DNA of 32,983 nucleotides from Anaerolineae bacterium. Its GTDB lineage: Bacteria; Chloroflexota; Anaerolineae; Aggregatilineales; Phototrophicaceae. The translations under genes were made by a program, and so were the position numbers. Under the pieces are notes generated by a model, which saw nothing but the letters and a program-made list of their open reading frames with translations, was not told the origin of the DNA and did not search any database. This document shows, one piece after another, positions 31,076 through 32,983 of this stretch. Numbering within the stretch: position 1 is the first letter of the stretch; each line of letters starts with the position of its first letter. Where the stretch lies: contig JAFLCH010000008.1 of assembly GCA_017303775.1 (NCBI GenBank), positions 1 through 32,983 on the forward strand, in the 5' to 3' direction.

Positions 31076-32674
31076 CTACCGTAACCGTGCAATCGCGACC
31101 TGATCGATTAACACCTTCCGCGTCTTCAAATCCGTCACGGTCAGCCGCAGTTGGCGCTGTGCGTCCACGTTGAACACCGCTTTCACCCGGTCTTCTCCTA
31201 CCACCCCCGCCGGAATAAGTGCAGCCAATCGTTTTGCTGCTGCTTCCTCGTTCAGCGGGATAATCTGCTGTTCGCTCCGCTCTGCCTGTGCCACAAACAC
31301 CGCTTGCCCCCCCTCATACTGCACTTCCAGCATCCCGACCGCCTCGGTATCAATCTCCCCGATCACAAACTCCATCGCCGTTTGTCCCTCATGCGCCGCC
31401 CCCAGCATCACCTCCACCGGTTGGCGCAGCGGATACCGGCTTCCCATCGGGATGATCTCATCATACAAATGGGTTTGAGTCGCTGCATCCAAATGGCGGA
31501 TTCCGTAGCTGTGAACCAGATAATCTTCCAGCCCGTACCCCGCCGCCACTTGCAGCGCCCCTTCAACCACCGCCGTGAACGGTTTATCCGCCCGCACCGC
31601 TGCCGCGTTGAAGTACTGCCGCAGCGTCTCTTGTACCGACGGCATCAGCGAGATTCCCCCCACCAGCAGCACCGCGTGAATATCCTCGCGGAAGACACCC
31701 TTCCGCTGTGCCACATGCAGCACCTTATCCACCACCTGTCGCAGCGCCGTGTAAAATCCATGCGTCTCCAGCAGTGCTTCTAATTCGGCGCGTGTCCATT
31801 CCTGTGTTCGTTCTTGCCCGCCTGCCGTAAATCGCAGCGTCACCATCTCCTGTGTCGAAAGGGCAATCTTCGCCTGTTCGCAAACCGTCAGCAGCCCCGC
31901 GTAATCCGCCCCCAGCGTGCTGCTGTTCAACCCGCTTCGCCGCAGCACCTCCGCCAGCAGCCATTGATCGATGTCACTTCCACCGATTACCCGTCCCGCT
32001 TTAGCGATCACCTTTGCCGAATGCTGCCCCGTCTTCCCACCCAGCAGTCGTCCCAGAAACCGTCCCGTAGTCGCTTTGCTTTCCGGCAGTTGTACCAGCG
32101 ACAAATCCAGCGTTCCCCCGCCGAAGTCGAATACCAGCACCACCGCTCCCGGCTCGGTCACCAGATACCCCAGCGCTGCCGCCGTCGATTCATCCACCAG
32201 CCGCACGCGCTCCTGTGGAATATCGGTAATCAACTCATTCAACCATGTCAGATACCCCTCGAACGAAGCCACCGGCGCGGTCAGCACCAACTGCTCAACC
32301 TGATCCATAGGGTAGGGGATCGCTTTCAACAATTCGCGCATAAATCGGCTGCCGGCCTCCATATCCCCCCACGCTTCCCCGTCAATCAGTCGCGCATCCG
32401 GTGCGGGGGCAGCCACCAATCCCCGCTTGAAATTGCGGAATAGCCGGTTGTCCTGCTCGTAATCCAGCCGCATTTCCCGCACAGCTTGTCCGCTGGTGAT
32501 CTTTCCCGCCCGCCCGTCCGCCACGTACACCAGTGACGGAATCAAAGCCGGGAGTTCATCCGTGACGTTGCTCAACCCCGCCAGCGCGAGGATGCGCGCC
32601 GCCTCTGCCTGATCATTCCACTCTGCTACCACGCTGTTTGTCGTGCCGAAGTCGATTGCCAGACGCTGTTTCAT
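31076..32674 (-). CDS. Hsp70-family chaperone lacking the helical lid
   Basis: The 532-residue protein has Hsp70/actin-type ATPase motifs: IDFGTTNS (7-14), VDESTAAALGY (160-170), DFGGGTLDL (183-191) and the adenosine motif LLVGGISLMPSVQ. After about residue 390 comes a substrate-binding beta-sandwich region (GIRHLDAATQTHLYDEIIPMGSRYP) ending with LRLTVTDLKTRKVL. The protein then stops about 10 residues later, so the alpha-helical lid of DnaK (about 100 residues) is absent. It is not the main DnaK; no grpE or dnaJ lies beside it. It is paired with a HEAT-repeat gene. It probably works as a specialised ATP-dependent binder. Confidence 0.9.
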   Translation of the reverse strand: MKQRLAIDFGTTNSVVAEWNDQAEAARILALAGLSNVTDELPALIPSLVYVADGRAGKITSGQAVREMRLDYEQDNRLFRNFKRGLVAAPAPDARLIDGEAWGDMEAGSRFMRELLKAIPYPMDQVEQLVLTAPVASFEGYLTWLNELITDIPQERVRLVDESTAAALGYLVTEPGAVVLVFDFGGGTLDLSLVQLPESKATTGRFLGRLLGGKTGQHSAKVIAKAGRVIGGSDIDQWLLAEVLRRSGLNSSTLGADYAGLLTVCEQAKIALSTQEMVTLRFTAGGQERTQEWTRAELEALLETHGFYTALRQVVDKVLHVAQRKGVFREDIHAVLLVGGISLMPSVQETLRQYFNAAAVRADKPFTAVVEGALQVAAGYGLEDYLVHSYGIRHLDAATQTHLYDEIIPMGSRYPLRQPVEVMLGAAHEGQTAMEFVIGEIDTEAVGMLEVQYEGGQAVFVAQAERSEQQIIPLNEEAAAKRLAALIPAGVVGEDRVKAVFNVDAQRQLRLTVTDLKTRKVLIDQVAIARLR

Positions 32675-32799
32675 ATTGCCGGGCCTTTTATCCTATACAG
32701 GTACTGATTCCATTGTAAGCGATTCCCCACCTATGGAGTGTTTGTTTGAGGCAAGATTTCTGAAAATACTTTTTTATGACAAGTTTGGAACATTTGTGC

Positions 32800-32828
32800 T
32801 TTTCAAAAAAACCAAACCCTCATATAAT
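32800..32828 (+). promoter_or_regulatory. Promoter for the right-edge gene
   Basis: TTTTCA (32800-32805), 17 bases, TATAAT (32823-32828). The perfect -10 lies about 70 bases upstream of the ATG at 32901. The rest of 32675-32799 shows nothing definite; the Hsp70 promoter was not identified. Confidence 0.6.
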
Positions 32829-32900
32829 GACCTTGCCTCTCATCTTAAATGGGTCACTAGTAGTAAATATCACATCTCTTGGCGAGAAAGGAACTTCAAT

Positions 32901-32983
32901 ATGACCTACGGCGGTATTTTTTCTCTCACTGCTTCCCTCAAAAATGTCCTTGCAGCGCAGGGAGTGTCCTTTTCCGAAGCCTT
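32901..32983 (+). CDS. 5' end of an unidentified gene, cut by the right edge
   Basis: An ATG with GAAAGGAA eight bases upstream opens a frame that stays open to the window end (27 codons, starting MTYGGIFSLTASLKNVL). No stop and no recognisable domain are seen in this short piece. Promoter and ribosome site make it a real gene start; its function cannot be inferred. Confidence 0.6.
   Translation, partial: MTYGGIFSLTASLKNVLAAQGVSFSEA

Noticed and set aside
1-32983. CRISPR arrays, tRNA or rRNA genes, insertion sequences
   Set aside because: No regularly spaced repeats, no tRNA-like cloverleaf and no transposase or integrase motifs were seen on reading both strands; a tool search could still find a divergent one.

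Overview
The window looks like bacterial chromosomal or large-replicon DNA, most likely from a filamentous or anaerobic member of the Chloroflexota (Anaerolineae-like). This rests on style only: exported proteins with TP-rich linkers after the signal peptide, CARDB, HEAT and LRR repeat proteins, a GH65 phosphorylase sugar locus, and GC of roughly 50 to 55 percent judged by eye. No rRNA, tRNA, CRISPR array or transposase is visible.

Layout. (1) 1-3940, minus strand: a plasmid-like replication and partition module. It has a 3'-truncated primase-polymerase (a continuous frame from 1128 off the left edge), a 430-base gap with a candidate structured RNA and terminator, then a promoter-wHTH-parA-parB operon. 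A perfect palindrome occurs twice inside the primase gene. (2) 4046-5413, plus: a small membrane-associated Ras/Arf-like GTPase and a partner resembling the N-terminal domain of GTPase-associated (GAP1-N) proteins. (3) 5415-9989, minus: housekeeping-type genes, namely a disulfide-oxidoreductase-family flavoprotein with altered active-site residues, an SDR dehydrogenase and the Tex RNA-binding protein. (4) 10072-12331: a divergent leucine-rich-repeat and HEAT-repeat pair. (5) 12398-19162, minus: one apparent operon behind a TTGACA-17-GATAAT promoter: Yip1-like membrane protein, MacB/LolD-type ATPase, secreted TIG/CARDB protein, MacB-type permease and an exported beta-propeller, ending in a terminator. 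(6) 19256-28157: a disaccharide uptake and phosphorolysis regulon. Beta-phosphoglucomutase is on the plus strand. A minus-strand operon carries GH65 phosphorylase, sugar-binding protein, two permeases, a YesL-type protein and a LacI repressor; a small STAS-like gene follows. Near-identical LacI-type operators sit in the promoters of both the phosphorylase and the phosphoglucomutase. (7) 28210-30030: a cupin and a divergent NAD-dependent epimerase. (8) 30063-32674, minus: a lidless Hsp70 paired with a HEAT-repeat protein. (9) 32901 to the right edge: the start of an unidentified plus-strand gene.

How the genes work together. The clearest pathway is the sugar locus. The binding protein and permeases import a glucose disaccharide (ATPase supplied elsewhere), GH65 phosphorolysis yields beta-glucose 1-phosphate, PgmB converts it to glucose 6-phosphate, and the LacI protein represses both ends. 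The left end looks like the replication core of a plasmid or integrated element. The GTPase pair beside it is the best candidate for an under-described system.
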